Below, one piece after another: positions 1-9,035 of a DNA stretch of 64,000 bases. Origin of the DNA: an uncultured Flavobacteriaceae bacterium. Its GTDB lineage: Bacteria > Bacteroidota > Bacteroidia > Flavobacteriales > Flavobacteriaceae. The notes beneath the pieces are model-generated. The model was not told the DNA's origin, ran no database searches, and saw only the letters and a program-made list of their open reading frames with translations. Position 1 is the first letter of the stretch. Each line of letters opens with the position of its first letter. The translations under genes were made by a program, and so were the position numbers. Location: assembly GCA_947494825.1 (NCBI GenBank), contig CANLWN010000002.1, forward strand, positions 558,001-622,000, in the 5' to 3' direction.

Positions 1-769
1 GGTAATAGGGCAACTGATGCCCTACGGCCAAACTGCCCGCATCCCAGGCGTGCGCATCAAAAGCAACCGTTTCCGGGTTGTTACCAAGTCCGGCCAAACG
101 TCCGCTTTCAAAAACGGGTACCAAAAAGGCGTGATAGGCGGCCTTGTCCTCCAATTTCCTTGGACATACGATTCTGGAGTAGGAAAGATCCGGGTTTTCA
201 TCCAATACGTCCTTGAGGGCGGAAGAAATGGCACTGGTCTGTGTAGAGCGGATGTCATCGCCCACAATGTTCCGGTTTACATGTACATGTGCCCAGGCCC
301 AGGATTGCGCCAGAGGTGGCAATTTGGCCTTATCGGTAAGACTGATATAGGATAAGGGCCGATCCTTGATATTTTTGCCATTTTCAAATTCATTTTCCTT
401 AAGTACCACCAGGGCCAACCAAGGCAGTAACCGATGGTCGGTCGGATTGGGCATGGGCGAATACCGCCAGGGCAGGTCCTCATCATAGAAATCGATATAG
501 GGCAGGTAATTGGGCTCAAAATTGGCAATTCCGTTCCTGGGCTCGACCTTTATGATCGCCTTTTGGTCCAAGCCTACGATATCGCCCGGACCGTACAGTT
601 GTATTTCCTTGGATACCACTTGGGACAGTTCCCCGCCCCCCTCGGTTTTATCACCGCGAATGGTCACGTCAATGGGGATGGTGGCCCTGCTACCCGAATC
701 GCCACCGATCTGATTGGCAATTCCCTCTCTTAGCCAGGGTAAAAACGTATATGTCGCTAGTTCACTCAT
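1..769 (-). CDS. Unknown protein, partial (runs off left edge)
   Basis: An open minus-strand frame runs from ATG at 769 to base 1 without a stop, giving at least 256 residues. It begins MSELATYTFLPWLREG and I do not recognise the family. The visible part is rich in short beta-type segments, with no signal peptide and no membrane helix. Its ATG overlaps the TGA of the upstream DUF6603-type gene by 4 bp (ATGA), so the two are almost certainly translationally coupled, as third member of an operon led by a copper-radical oxidase. Function is unknown. It probably works with its two partners, which is inferred only from the tight overlap. Confidence 0.8.
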   Translation of the reverse strand, partial: MSELATYTFLPWLREGIANQIGGDSGSRATIPIDVTIRGDKTEGGGELSQVVSKEIQLYGPGDIVGLDQKAIIKVEPRNGIANFEPNYLPYIDFYDEDLPWRYSPMPNPTDHRLLPWLALVVLKENEFENGKNIKDRPLSYISLTDKAKLPPLAQSWAWAHVHVNRNIVGDDIRSTQTSAISSALKDVLDENPDLSYSRIVCPRKLEDKAAYHAFLVPVFESGRLAGLGNNPETVAFDAHAWDAGSLAVGHQLPYY

Positions 770-3700
770 GCTGCTGTATTGGCTTCTGTATTTGGAATCA
801 CGTGGAATTCTTCAAGACTGTTGGGGTCCGATTTGGCCAGTTCATTGCGGTAATCCTCGGCACTTGCCCAACTCGTAAAGTGGCTCATGTAGTTTTCATC
901 ACCGTCCTGTATCGGTTTGTTGTCGGCAACCGTGGCCACACTGTACAGGTTTGGTTGCATCGAAATACCTTGGCCGTTGCCGTTGATCTGTTTTTTATAA
1001 TGCTGGGATATGATCGATTTGGTGACCGAACTGCCGTTCAGATAATGACCGAACAAGGCGGTAAACAGCCCGGTAAAAGCTACATGGAACGGACTTAGGA
1101 AACTGATCAAGAAACGTTTAAAATTATTGTCTATGATGACGGTCTCGTAACGAATGATGCGTTTTACCCCAAGGCTGGTCTGCAGATCGTCGCCTTCCAC
1201 ACTAAGCTCCATACCGCTCTCGTAAAGCTCAAAACCCGGACTCGACAACTTCTTCGTGTTGTCCAGATCTTTGAACTCGCCCGTGGCAAATTTCTCCTGG
1301 ATTACCGTGGTGCCCAGGTTCGGGCCGTTTTGGATACCGGCAGTGGCCGACAATTTGTTGACATCAGCAGGACGCTGGTTCCCGAATTTCTCCAATACCA
1401 GATTGAGCGGCATTTTACGCTGACTAATCCGCAGTTTGCCCACGGGATGCAGTACAAGGGGCCTCGTATCCGGTTCGCTGCTATCGGCTTCGGCAGCCTC
1501 TGGTTCGCCCAGTTTTCTTAGGGAAACCAGAATCCCTTTGTTGGCAGGAATGATGGCCTCCCAATTGGTAATCGCCGCAAATTCCCTTTCGATCAATGGG
1601 AATACCTCAATGGGTGGTAGCTCGGTTTGACGTTCTTCGCCCCAGGTCTCATCAATATTGATCTTGATGGTTGGACCCAACCAGGTAATCTTCCATTTGG
1701 CCTTGCCTTTGATATGCCATTTCGAAGGACCTTCCAACAGTCCGCTGATCGAAATACTGAACAGCCCAAAACCGAACACTTTGACCGAAAGTCCGACCGA
1801 GAACTCGAAAATAAAGTAGAAGGGGTCAAACTGGAACAGCGCATCAAAACTCAGATGGCCTTCCACGTTCAGGGCACTAAAACCAAAATACAGCTCCGCC
1901 CTGGCACCAAATTGTACCGTATTGGAGGTGACCGCAAAATAACCTTCAATACGGATCCGTGCGGCAGATTCGTTGAGGATGTTAACCGCGATCCTTGGGG
2001 GTTCCTGGAAAGGTAAGGGTGGTGGACTAAACCTGGGGTGGAAGCCCCCAACACTGACGATAAAATTCGAATTATCGCCCCAATTCACCAAGAGGCCCAT
2101 TCCGCCCTCCAGGGTAATGAACAAAATTCGGGAGTCGTACAAAAAGGCGTAGAACCACAGCAGTTTGTTGGAAGGTTCTATACGACCGATAAAGTTGACC
2201 TGCAATCGCAGGATATCGGCGTCCTCGTCGGGCAGTGCCACCTTTAAGACCCCCAGGATGGTTATGTATACATCCGGGAATTCCAATATTACGCCTAGGG
2301 AGAGACTCACCAAGGTAGGGGTCCCATAGCCTATTTTGGCCATAGGGCCCACCAAGAACGCGTCGTTGGCCGTTGGGAAGAACTGTTTAAGGTCGCTTAT
2401 GATTCTTGGTGCGTTGGCGATAACGTCTTGTGGGAACATAACGCTTTCCACGGAACCGGTTCGTACCCCTTCGGCAAGCGGATCCACCCGTACGGTACGG
2501 TTGAGTCCCAGCAGTCCGCCCACGCCCAGAAGGGTAAAACCAAAGCCCAATTGTATGCCTGTTCCGAACTCCACCGTTATAATAATGATCATGGAAAAGC
2601 CCTTGGACCCATCGGGCATCCGGGTCGTAACCAGCCCAATGGCCTTTAAGGCGATCCATTCACTGAAGACCAGTTCCAGGGCCCCGGCGTATTCTTCACG
2701 GTCAAAATCAAAAAAGAGATACCCTCCCCCTTTTACCGCACCGGCATCTACGGAAAGGCCCAGCCCGTTGGGAGGTTTAAAGCCAAAATCAAGATCTACC
2801 ACCCCGGAACTTCCCTGTACGCCGGAAACGGGTGTAACCTTGGCCGAAGCGCCTATTTGCTCTACCGTTACCTGAAGGGGACCGAGTTCGGCCTTGATAT
2901 TGGTGCTGAATTCAATCGGAAACGCCCCGTCCTCAAAACCAAGGCTCAATACCATGGCACTGATGTCTATAGGGCCCAAATTAACATGCAAGGGCAGCTC
3001 TATGTTCAGGGAACCGCTTCCGGTAATGAAAAAGCCACTTCCGGAGTTCCATCCAAAGCCCAGATCAAAGTCGACATCAACATCGAGGTTAGATAATAGG
3101 GAAGCGATAAACCCGTCAGAACCTTCGGTAGAAATAATCACTTTACCGCCCACAATATTCCCCGCCATCCCAAATTCGCCCTTGGCTTCATTGGCCGCGG
3201 TATCCCATAACAGGGCTGTGGACACCCCGAAACCTATTTCCCTTGCAGAAATTCCACTTCCGCCGCCCAGGGTCAGGATAGAGATATTGCCTTCGCCCGG
3301 GGCAGCCGTTCTGACCAGTTTCATGGTCATTTCGCCTTGTGGTGTTCCACTTAGGGGAATAAGCGACAGTTGGGCCGGAGGTAGCAAGCGGAGACCGGCG
3401 GAGGCCTCAATGGGCAAGGAAATTCCAATGTCAACGCTCCATTGTTCGGAAATGGGTATCCGAAAAGAAAACCCTTCCGTAAGATCCAGCATCACGGTAG
3501 CTTCCAGGCCCGGCGGATTGATACCTTTGGTAGGGGCCAAGCTGAACAGCATCCATTCCAAGGCCGGCCTGTCCCCATCGGCGATCGTTTTCCGCGCTAC
3601 GGGAACACCTAGGGACTGAAATAAATAGTACAACCGATTGATCAATAGTTCTGCCTCCAGATTGTTGGTGCCCCATTTATACAGGTTCTCCACAATAGAC

Positions 3701-4281
3701 AACGGATTGTCAAGGAAATCGGTAAGCAGATCCAGGTGCAATTTTTTCTCCACATAGTTCGGAAGTAATTCATCGGTATCGCCTACATTCTTCCGCTCCA
3801 GGGTAATAAGTCCGAAGAGTTCAAACAGTCTATAAAAGAAGGGGAAGTACCCCTCCATATGTTCAACGATCAGGGTTTCTGCAAGCCTTCCAGGGAGTTC
3901 GTTGATAAATTGGGTAAACTCGGCAGGCGATAGGCCTCCTGTAAAACCAATGGAATTTATTTCATTCGTAATGGTAGCAATGGATTCGATCAGCAGTTTG
4001 ATCTGCTGGATCAGTTCAAGGGCCTTGGTGAGCATGCCCTCAAAATCCTCTGTCTGTACGGCGGCGATGAGTGCCTCTACCAGATTCTTCAATTCGTCGG
4101 CGGAAGCCGCTGTTTGCTGTATGGCATTTTCCAAGGCCGGTGTAACGCTGGTCTGCGGGAGTACCAGGCCGAATTCGGCAAAAACATCCAATACCCTTTT
4201 GTGCTGCAAGCGATCCGTGAGCGGGGTAAGCGCATTGGTGAGTTGCAGTGCAATTTTTTCTATGGTTCCAGAGTTATCCAC
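766..4281 (-). CDS. DUF6603-type large beta-rich protein
   Basis: 1171 residues. The first about 200 are helical with leucine heptads. Residues of about 250-950 are a long series of glycine-rich amphipathic beta strands (for example GFGFTLLGVGGLLGLNR, then LEGPSKWHIKGKAKWKITW), which I recognise as the DUF6603 type, a family without known function. The C-terminal about 200 residues look like a separate region. There is no signal peptide. The start is GTG at 4281, overlapping the stop of the upstream oxidase gene by 8 bp, and its stop overlaps the next gene by 4 bp. The repetitive strands could form a solenoid or barrel-like surface, which is inference. Family assignment rests on recall of sequence texture and was not searched. 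Confidence 0.75.
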   Translation of the reverse strand: MDNSGTIEKIALQLTNALTPLTDRLQHKRVLDVFAEFGLVLPQTSVTPALENAIQQTAASADELKNLVEALIAAVQTEDFEGMLTKALELIQQIKLLIESIATITNEINSIGFTGGLSPAEFTQFINELPGRLAETLIVEHMEGYFPFFYRLFELFGLITLERKNVGDTDELLPNYVEKKLHLDLLTDFLDNPLSIVENLYKWGTNNLEAELLINRLYYLFQSLGVPVARKTIADGDRPALEWMLFSLAPTKGINPPGLEATVMLDLTEGFSFRIPISEQWSVDIGISLPIEASAGLRLLPPAQLSLIPLSGTPQGEMTMKLVRTAAPGEGNISILTLGGGSGISAREIGFGVSTALLWDTAANEAKGEFGMAGNIVGGKVIISTEGSDGFIASLLSNLDVDVDFDLGFGWNSGSGFFITGSGSLNIELPLHVNLGPIDISAMVLSLGFEDGAFPIEFSTNIKAELGPLQVTVEQIGASAKVTPVSGVQGSSGVVDLDFGFKPPNGLGLSVDAGAVKGGGYLFFDFDREEYAGALELVFSEWIALKAIGLVTTRMPDGSKGFSMIIIITVEFGTGIQLGFGFTLLGVGGLLGLNRTVRVDPLAEGVRTGSVESVMFPQDVIANAPRIISDLKQFFPTANDAFLVGPMAKIGYGTPTLVSLSLGVILEFPDVYITILGVLKVALPDEDADILRLQVNFIGRIEPSNKLLWFYAFLYDSRILFITLEGGMGLLVNWGDNSNFIVSVGGFHPRFSPPPLPFQEPPRIAVNILNESAARIRIEGYFAVTSNTVQFGARAELYFGFSALNVEGHLSFDALFQFDPFYFIFEFSVGLSVKVFGFGLFSISISGLLEGPSKWHIKGKAKWKITWLGPTIKINIDETWGEERQTELPPIEVFPLIEREFAAITNWEAIIPANKGILVSLRKLGEPEAAEADSSEPDTRPLVLHPVGKLRISQRKMPLNLVLEKFGNQRPADVNKLSATAGIQNGPNLGTTVIQEKFATGEFKDLDNTKKLSSPGFELYESGMELSVEGDDLQTSLGVKRIIRYETVIIDNNFKRFLISFLSPFHVAFTGLFTALFGHYLNGSSVTKSIISQHYKKQINGNGQGISMQPNLYSVATVADNKPIQDGDENYMSHFTSWASAEDYRNELAKSDPNSLEEFHVIPNTEANTAA

Positions 4282-6859
4282 GCATGATTTTTATGAGGTT
4301 CTGACGGAGGATGGAATACAGGGTAAGCACCAATAGAAGCGGTAAAAGAACAACTCCCAAGAGTGAATCGATAAGCAACAAAACCATTAAGGTCGTTTTC
4401 TCCTTTGAAGGAGGCACCAAAAGGTTGACAAGTCTTTCTGTGTGTTTGATCACATACACCGTGGGCAAGACGACGAGCATACGCACAGTGGCCTTGGCCC
4501 TTTCATCCTTGGCAATGATCCTGGCCAAAGCCGGACTAAAGGAATAATAGACCCTATTCACGGTATGGACAAAGCGATTTCCAAAAGCGGAAGCCGCCTT
4601 TAGTTCCCTTCGCAACAACTGCAAATAAAGCACCATTTCGTGATTGGCAGATCCCAAGGTAGTAGTTGCTATAATACAGTCGTCATCATTGGTACTGGTA
4701 GGAACGGGCGCCGGAGGTGGTTCGGCCAATTGGATAAACTTGGCTCGGTCACAAGGGACCAAGCCTGTATTCGGTGCCGCTGCATCTTTCATGATCCATA
4801 GCATATAGTATCCTGGCGGCGCCAAATTTCTATTGCTTGGCACGGTCACCCGGAGTTTGCCGGAAACCAAGGTAAAATCGAGCCGTACGTACCTTTGTTC
4901 CGTATCCGTGTGGTGGGTAGGCCCGCCGGGACGTATAAAAGCCACTTTGGTAATGTTTGCTGCATCCGGTGTGGTAATATCAAATTGCTGTTCGTAGAAG
5001 ACCTGACCGGTAGAGCTCCCGTTCCTTAGCACATCGGTTATGACTGGGCGTGGCCCCTTAAAAAAGTAAGGCGGTTGATAAATTTCATAATCCTTCCTAT
5101 TTAAGGCCATGGAAGTATAGTTTCCGAGCGTGTCTATAACGCCATAGGTAGGTCCGTTCCATGATTCTGGATAGGGTTGTTCTTGCCCTATATCGTTGAT
5201 GAAAGGTGGCGTAAATCGTTTGGGAGTACCATTGGGGTTTTGATGCAATGCGGGTTCAATATCATTGGGATCTGCACCCCCGGAAACCATCACCTTGCCA
5301 TCGGGGAGCAGTAAGGCAGTGGAATGATACATTCTAGGATGGGTCAAGGCGGCTACGGGCCTGAACGATGTGCCATCAAAGATTTCACAAATTCTGGAGG
5401 GTGTTGTTCCCCGCGCGGTACTGAGCCATTTAAAATTATCATGGCCACCAGCGATAAGCACCGTTTCATCGGGCAGTATCACGCCATGCCCATTGATTCT
5501 TCCATGGGTAAGCGTATTGGAAGTTGGGGTCCAGGTAGGAGGGCTGGCCAAGGTGTCCAGGATTTCGGCACTCTTGGGGTCTGTAGCCGCACTGATACGT
5601 CTGAACGAGGTATTCCCCAAGGCCTGCATTATTGGGTTGCCTGCTCCATTGAGTGCCAACGATCCTCCAAATAGCAATATTTTTCCGTCCCTTGCCGGGG
5701 GTAGTAATAAACTCATGCCTTCCTCCCGATTGGGCTGGTTCGGCCTCAGGCTTCCACCAAAAGTGTCCCAGCTTCCGGAGCCGGCTGCTGAATTTACGGT
5801 TAAAGCCCTTGTATTTGGATTATTGATTTCCTGCCCCCAATTGGTTCCGGTGAAGAAAATCTTTCCGTTTGGGCTTAAATGCATGCCCGGATATATGGGC
5901 AATTCAAAGGTGGCACCTGTGAGTGTTCGCGCACCATAATTGGGTGGAGATAACAGTTCTGCCTCATCGGATATTCCCCACCGCCTTTGAATTAATAGGT
6001 TTAGACTGGACAAGGGTACGGTCGTAATTTGTGTATAGGTCTCCACCCCGCCCGTTATTGAACCCGTAAATATTTGATTGTTGTCAGGATTAAAAAAGTA
6101 AAAATCTCCCGTACCTGTTTGTTCCACCAAAATGAGCATATCTCCTGTGTTATCGAAGGTATGGGGTATACCACCCCGATTGACGAAAAGGGTAATGTTG
6201 TTTCCGGCGCTGTCCACATAAACCGTGAATCCTCCAACAAAGGGCACAGCAACTGGGGGGCCAAGTTTAGAATTCCTTCTAAATACGGGTTCTCCAGCTG
6301 AATTGACCTCATCGATGCCCTCGTCCCTACCCGAAAAAACTACTACTTCCCCGTTTCCTAAGAGCACCGAGGTAGGGTACCATCTCCCTTGGGCCATCTC
6401 GTTGGTACTGGAACCCGTTCTGCTTAGCGACCATTGTTCTGTGGTAGGATCAAAAAAGCATATGTTTTTCGCCCCCACACTGCCATGGGCGTGAAAATCC
6501 AAAGATCCCCCGACCACCAGGATCCGTCCGTCCGGAATTTGAACGTAATGACAGCAAAACAAATCGAGTCCGGTAGGGAAATATTTCGGAGTCATGGTTG
6601 CTCCGGCATTATTGGGGTCAAAGACATAACTCACGCCACGGTAACCTGCACTGGCCAATCCATTAGGGTTACCGCCATAATCCGCACTTTCCGTATGTCC
6701 ACAGAAGACCAAGACCTTGCCGGTACGCAGAAGAAAGGAATGCAGCACGAACAATCCGCGCTTATCCACGACCATATTTGCGCCACTCCTGTCATATCTT
6801 GTTTGATCAGGAACCTTGAATAGCTGTGGGGCTTCCCATACTCCGTTAGCCGCTGACAT
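4274..6859 (-). CDS. Copper-radical oxidase (galactose/glyoxal oxidase-like, kelch + DUF1929) with CFI-box tail
   Basis: 861 residues. Kelch-type blades are followed by a DUF1929-like domain (about 600-710). The galactose oxidase active-site residues can all be placed: Cys102 (FCCHY) and Tyr161 (GRWYPT) for the Cys-Tyr cofactor, Tyr511-His512 (RMYHSTALLLPDG), and His649/650 (PTHHTDTEQR). The expected chemistry is copper-dependent oxidation of an alcohol or aldehyde to give H2O2; the substrate is unknown. Residues 725-810 match the CFI-box C-terminal domain (DDDCIIATTTLGSA, then YYSFSPALARIIA), and about 823-850 form a membrane helix. No N-terminal signal peptide is visible, which is odd because family members normally act outside the cytoplasm. 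It is first gene of a three-gene overlapping operon. Confidence 0.88.
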   Translation of the reverse strand: MSAANGVWEAPQLFKVPDQTRYDRSGANMVVDKRGLFVLHSFLLRTGKVLVFCGHTESADYGGNPNGLASAGYRGVSYVFDPNNAGATMTPKYFPTGLDLFCCHYVQIPDGRILVVGGSLDFHAHGSVGAKNICFFDPTTEQWSLSRTGSSTNEMAQGRWYPTSVLLGNGEVVVFSGRDEGIDEVNSAGEPVFRRNSKLGPPVAVPFVGGFTVYVDSAGNNITLFVNRGGIPHTFDNTGDMLILVEQTGTGDFYFFNPDNNQIFTGSITGGVETYTQITTVPLSSLNLLIQRRWGISDEAELLSPPNYGARTLTGATFELPIYPGMHLSPNGKIFFTGTNWGQEINNPNTRALTVNSAAGSGSWDTFGGSLRPNQPNREEGMSLLLPPARDGKILLFGGSLALNGAGNPIMQALGNTSFRRISAATDPKSAEILDTLASPPTWTPTSNTLTHGRINGHGVILPDETVLIAGGHDNFKWLSTARGTTPSRICEIFDGTSFRPVAALTHPRMYHSTALLLPDGKVMVSGGADPNDIEPALHQNPNGTPKRFTPPFINDIGQEQPYPESWNGPTYGVIDTLGNYTSMALNRKDYEIYQPPYFFKGPRPVITDVLRNGSSTGQVFYEQQFDITTPDAANITKVAFIRPGGPTHHTDTEQRYVRLDFTLVSGKLRVTVPSNRNLAPPGYYMLWIMKDAAAPNTGLVPCDRAKFIQLAEPPPAPVPTSTNDDDCIIATTTLGSANHEMVLYLQLLRRELKAASAFGNRFVHTVNRVYYSFSPALARIIAKDERAKATVRMLVVLPTVYVIKHTERLVNLLVPPSKEKTTLMVLLLIDSLLGVVLLPLLLVLTLYSILRQNLIKIMRG

Positions 6860-7204
6860 ACGTAGATTTAACCATGTTTAACTGAACTTTATAAAACTTG
6901 GGGAACGAAAATTCTTTCGCTATCCGGGCAACCCTTCCCATGCGGTACAGGTAAAACCTAGATTTGCGTTAACTCAAATGTGAATAAGGTGGTTTGGTCT
7001 TTGGGCTATTCGTGTGGGTCGGGATTCTTAAATGGGCACCTCAAATATCCAAAGCTTAAGATACAATATACCACCCTACCCTGAGGTAAATTCTGTATAA
7101 TTTGAGGAGTATTCTGTATGAATGGTAATGTTTCTATTATTTTTTAGCGTCTGATGAAGTATCGCTTTAAAAATCGCCTGTAGCTGTGGCATCAAAAGGG
7201 AAGT
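6860..7204. other. Intergenic region without recognised gene
   Basis: A 345-bp gap between the start of the oxidase operon and the 3' end of the TolB-like gene. It must contain the promoter of the minus-strand oxidase operon. I could not find a convincing TTG/TAnnTTTG pair. No RNA gene or strong hairpin was seen. Confidence 0.5.
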
Positions 7205-8155
7205 TCAATCCACCCAATGGGGATACATATTGATGCCTCCATTTTTGGTGAGTTGACGCAGGCCACTGCCATCGGCCCTTACCAAAAACAGTTCAAAGTT
7301 CCCTGTTCTACGTGAGGCATAGGCGATTTCCCTACCATCGGGCGACCAGGCCGTTTGGTAGCCATAGATGGGAAGTGCTCCTGGGTAATAGGGAGTGTAG
7401 AGGTTCCTTTTGACGCTTTGGTTCCCGGTCAGGTTTACCCGGTTTTTTCCATCGGCATCCATAACATAGGTGTCTATATACCGCTTGCCCTTGCCCTTTG
7501 GCATATGGTGGTAGGCAATCCTTTTGGAATCGGGCGACCAACAAGGAGCAAATTCATCAATATCGGGGGTATTGGTGAGGTTCACCTGATTACGCCCATC
7601 CGGGTCCATGGTAAAAATATCGAGGCTCCCGTCCCTATCGGAAAAAAACACGATTTTTTTCCCATCGGGCGACCAAGTTGGGCTATGGTCCAGGCCTTTA
7701 GTCCGTGTTAGGTTGGTATCGCCGCTGCCGTCCAGGTTCATCCTAAAAATTTCGGCATCCCCATCAAAGTAGGGCGGGGATTTGGTAGCTACCTTGTTGT
7801 ACACCAGACTTTTGCTGTTGGGCGCCCAGGCAGCGCCCCAGGTGTATTGGGGGCCCTTCGTCCATTTTTTCTGCCCCGTGAAGTCCGATTTGGCCAGGGC
7901 CACCTTCCATCCCCCGTATTTATACGTGGCAAAGGTGATGTATTTGCCATCAGGGGACACTTGCCCCCCGTCATTCCCTCGGCGGGAAACCGCATCAAAC
8001 GTAAGTTGCCGCAGCCCAGTGCCATCCGCGTTGATGCTGTAGAGCTCGGAATCCCTACTGCTCACATCGGAATTAAAAATGAGTCGTTGTTTGGCCTGCC
8101 CCTGAACCAGGCATGGGCCCATCAACAGGGCCAGAAGGATACATTTGATTCCCAT
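7205..8155 (-). CDS. TolB-like WD40/PD40 beta-propeller protein, exported
   Basis: About 316 residues from the chosen ATG at 8155, which gives a clean signal peptide (MGIKCILLALLMGPCLVQGQA). A start 14 codons upstream (8197) would spoil it. The rest is PD40-type propeller repeats, with repeated W(S/A)PDG or WSPDSKR signatures (PTWSPDGKKIVFFSDRDG, CWSPDSKRIAYHH, TAWSPDGREIAYASRR) and IxxMDxDG turns. Such proteins are periplasmic or secreted and bind partners or ligands; no catalysis is expected. It lies just downstream of the LytTR/LytS pair on the same strand but has its own promoter with the LytTR-like box described at 8181-8248. Confidence 0.85.
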   Translation of the reverse strand: MGIKCILLALLMGPCLVQGQAKQRLIFNSDVSSRDSELYSINADGTGLRQLTFDAVSRRGNDGGQVSPDGKYITFATYKYGGWKVALAKSDFTGQKKWTKGPQYTWGAAWAPNSKSLVYNKVATKSPPYFDGDAEIFRMNLDGSGDTNLTRTKGLDHSPTWSPDGKKIVFFSDRDGSLDIFTMDPDGRNQVNLTNTPDIDEFAPCWSPDSKRIAYHHMPKGKGKRYIDTYVMDADGKNRVNLTGNQSVKRNLYTPYYPGALPIYGYQTAWSPDGREIAYASRRTGNFELFLVRADGSGLRQLTKNGGINMYPHWVD

Positions 8156-8180
8156 AATCGTTGTTTTCAATTTGTGGGAA

Positions 8181-8248
8181 CAAACTAAGGCCAACACCGC
8201 TAAGGAAGAAATAGAATGTGATTAGGGGCGGAATCTGGGATGAACAGC
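8181..8248 (-). promoter_or_regulatory. Putative LytTR-type promoter of the TolB-like gene
   Basis: On the minus strand a box containing TTCCGCC (8233-8227), with weaker GTTcaTCcC-like sequence upstream, lies exactly 46 nt before TAGTTTG (8187-8181), a one-base-short version of the Bacteroidota -7 element TAnnTTTG. The same spacing recurs upstream of the DinB-like and alpha/beta-hydrolase genes. The leader to the ATG at 8155 is about 20-25 nt. Confidence 0.5.
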
Positions 8249-8261
8249 GTGCTGAACCTTG

Positions 8262-9035
8262 CTAAATCAGGTTTTCGCTTTGATTCAAAAAGGTGATGAT
8301 CTTTTCCTTATAGGACCTGCCCGAAACGACTTCCGAACCCGTTTTGAGCAGCAATTTGTACTCGGAATTGCCCATATAGGTGCAGGATTGTATATAGTGT
8401 TTGTTCAAAATCACAGACCGGTGCACCCTGAGAAAGGTAGACAGGTCCAATTCCCCTTCTACCGTATTCATGGTGGCCCTGAACAGGTATTTTTTCCCTT
8501 CGGTAAACAGTTCCACATAATTGCCACTGGATCGGATACTGACGATATCCTCCGTCCGGACCGAGAGGATGCGTCCATTCTTCTTGATTTCAAAAGAAGT
8601 TCTATAGGTATCCTCTTCTTCGGAAAGCGTGTTTAGAAGCTGCTGGATCTTGGCTTCCAATACCGAAGCCTTTTCCTTTCGCTTAAGCTCAAACATGCGC
8701 TGTATCGCGATACGCAGGCGTTCTTCGTCAAAAGGTTTTAACAAATAATCCACCGCGTTGATCTCAAAGGCCTTTAAGGCATAAGTGTCATAGGCGGTGG
8801 TAAAAATCACGTAGGGCAGTTTTTTGAGTTTTTGAAGGACGGCAAAGCCGTTCATATCAGGCATCTGCACATCCAAAAAGATAAGGTCGGGCTCCTTGAG
8901 CCCAATTTTTTCCAGGGCCTCCGCACCGTTTTTACATTCGGCAACAATGACTACATCGGTTTCCTCGGCCAGCAGCTTCACCAGGCGTTGTCGGGCCAAA
9001 TATTCGTCGTCTATGATAATACATCTCAGTTTCAT
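8262..9035 (-). CDS. LytTR family response regulator
   Basis: 257 residues. The receiver domain (1-120) has acidic pocket Asp9-Asp10, phospho-acceptor Asp55 (LIFLDVQMPD) and Lys100 (LLKPFD). The LytTR DNA-binding domain covers about 150-253 (ILSVRTEDIVSIRSSGNYVE, then LRVHRSVILNKHYIQ). It overlaps the upstream histidine kinase gene by 4 bp, so the pair forms one two-component operon. LytTR regulators bind direct repeats near [TA][AC][CA]GTTN[AG][TG]. A matching ACCGTTGGT is present upstream of the nearby DinB-like gene, which makes the surrounding genes candidate targets. Confidence 0.95.
   Translation of the reverse strand: MKLRCIIIDDEYLARQRLVKLLAEETDVVIVAECKNGAEALEKIGLKEPDLIFLDVQMPDMNGFAVLQKLKKLPYVIFTTAYDTYALKAFEINAVDYLLKPFDEERLRIAIQRMFELKRKEKASVLEAKIQQLLNTLSEEEDTYRTSFEIKKNGRILSVRTEDIVSIRSSGNYVELFTEGKKYLFRATMNTVEGELDLSTFLRVHRSVILNKHYIQSCTYMGNSEYKLLLKTGSEVVSGRSYKEKIITFLNQSENLI

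Noticed and set aside
2336-2875. Long plus-strand open frames opposite the DUF6603 gene
   Set aside because: They lie wholly inside a well supported minus-strand gene, have low-complexity shadow composition and no recognisable domain.
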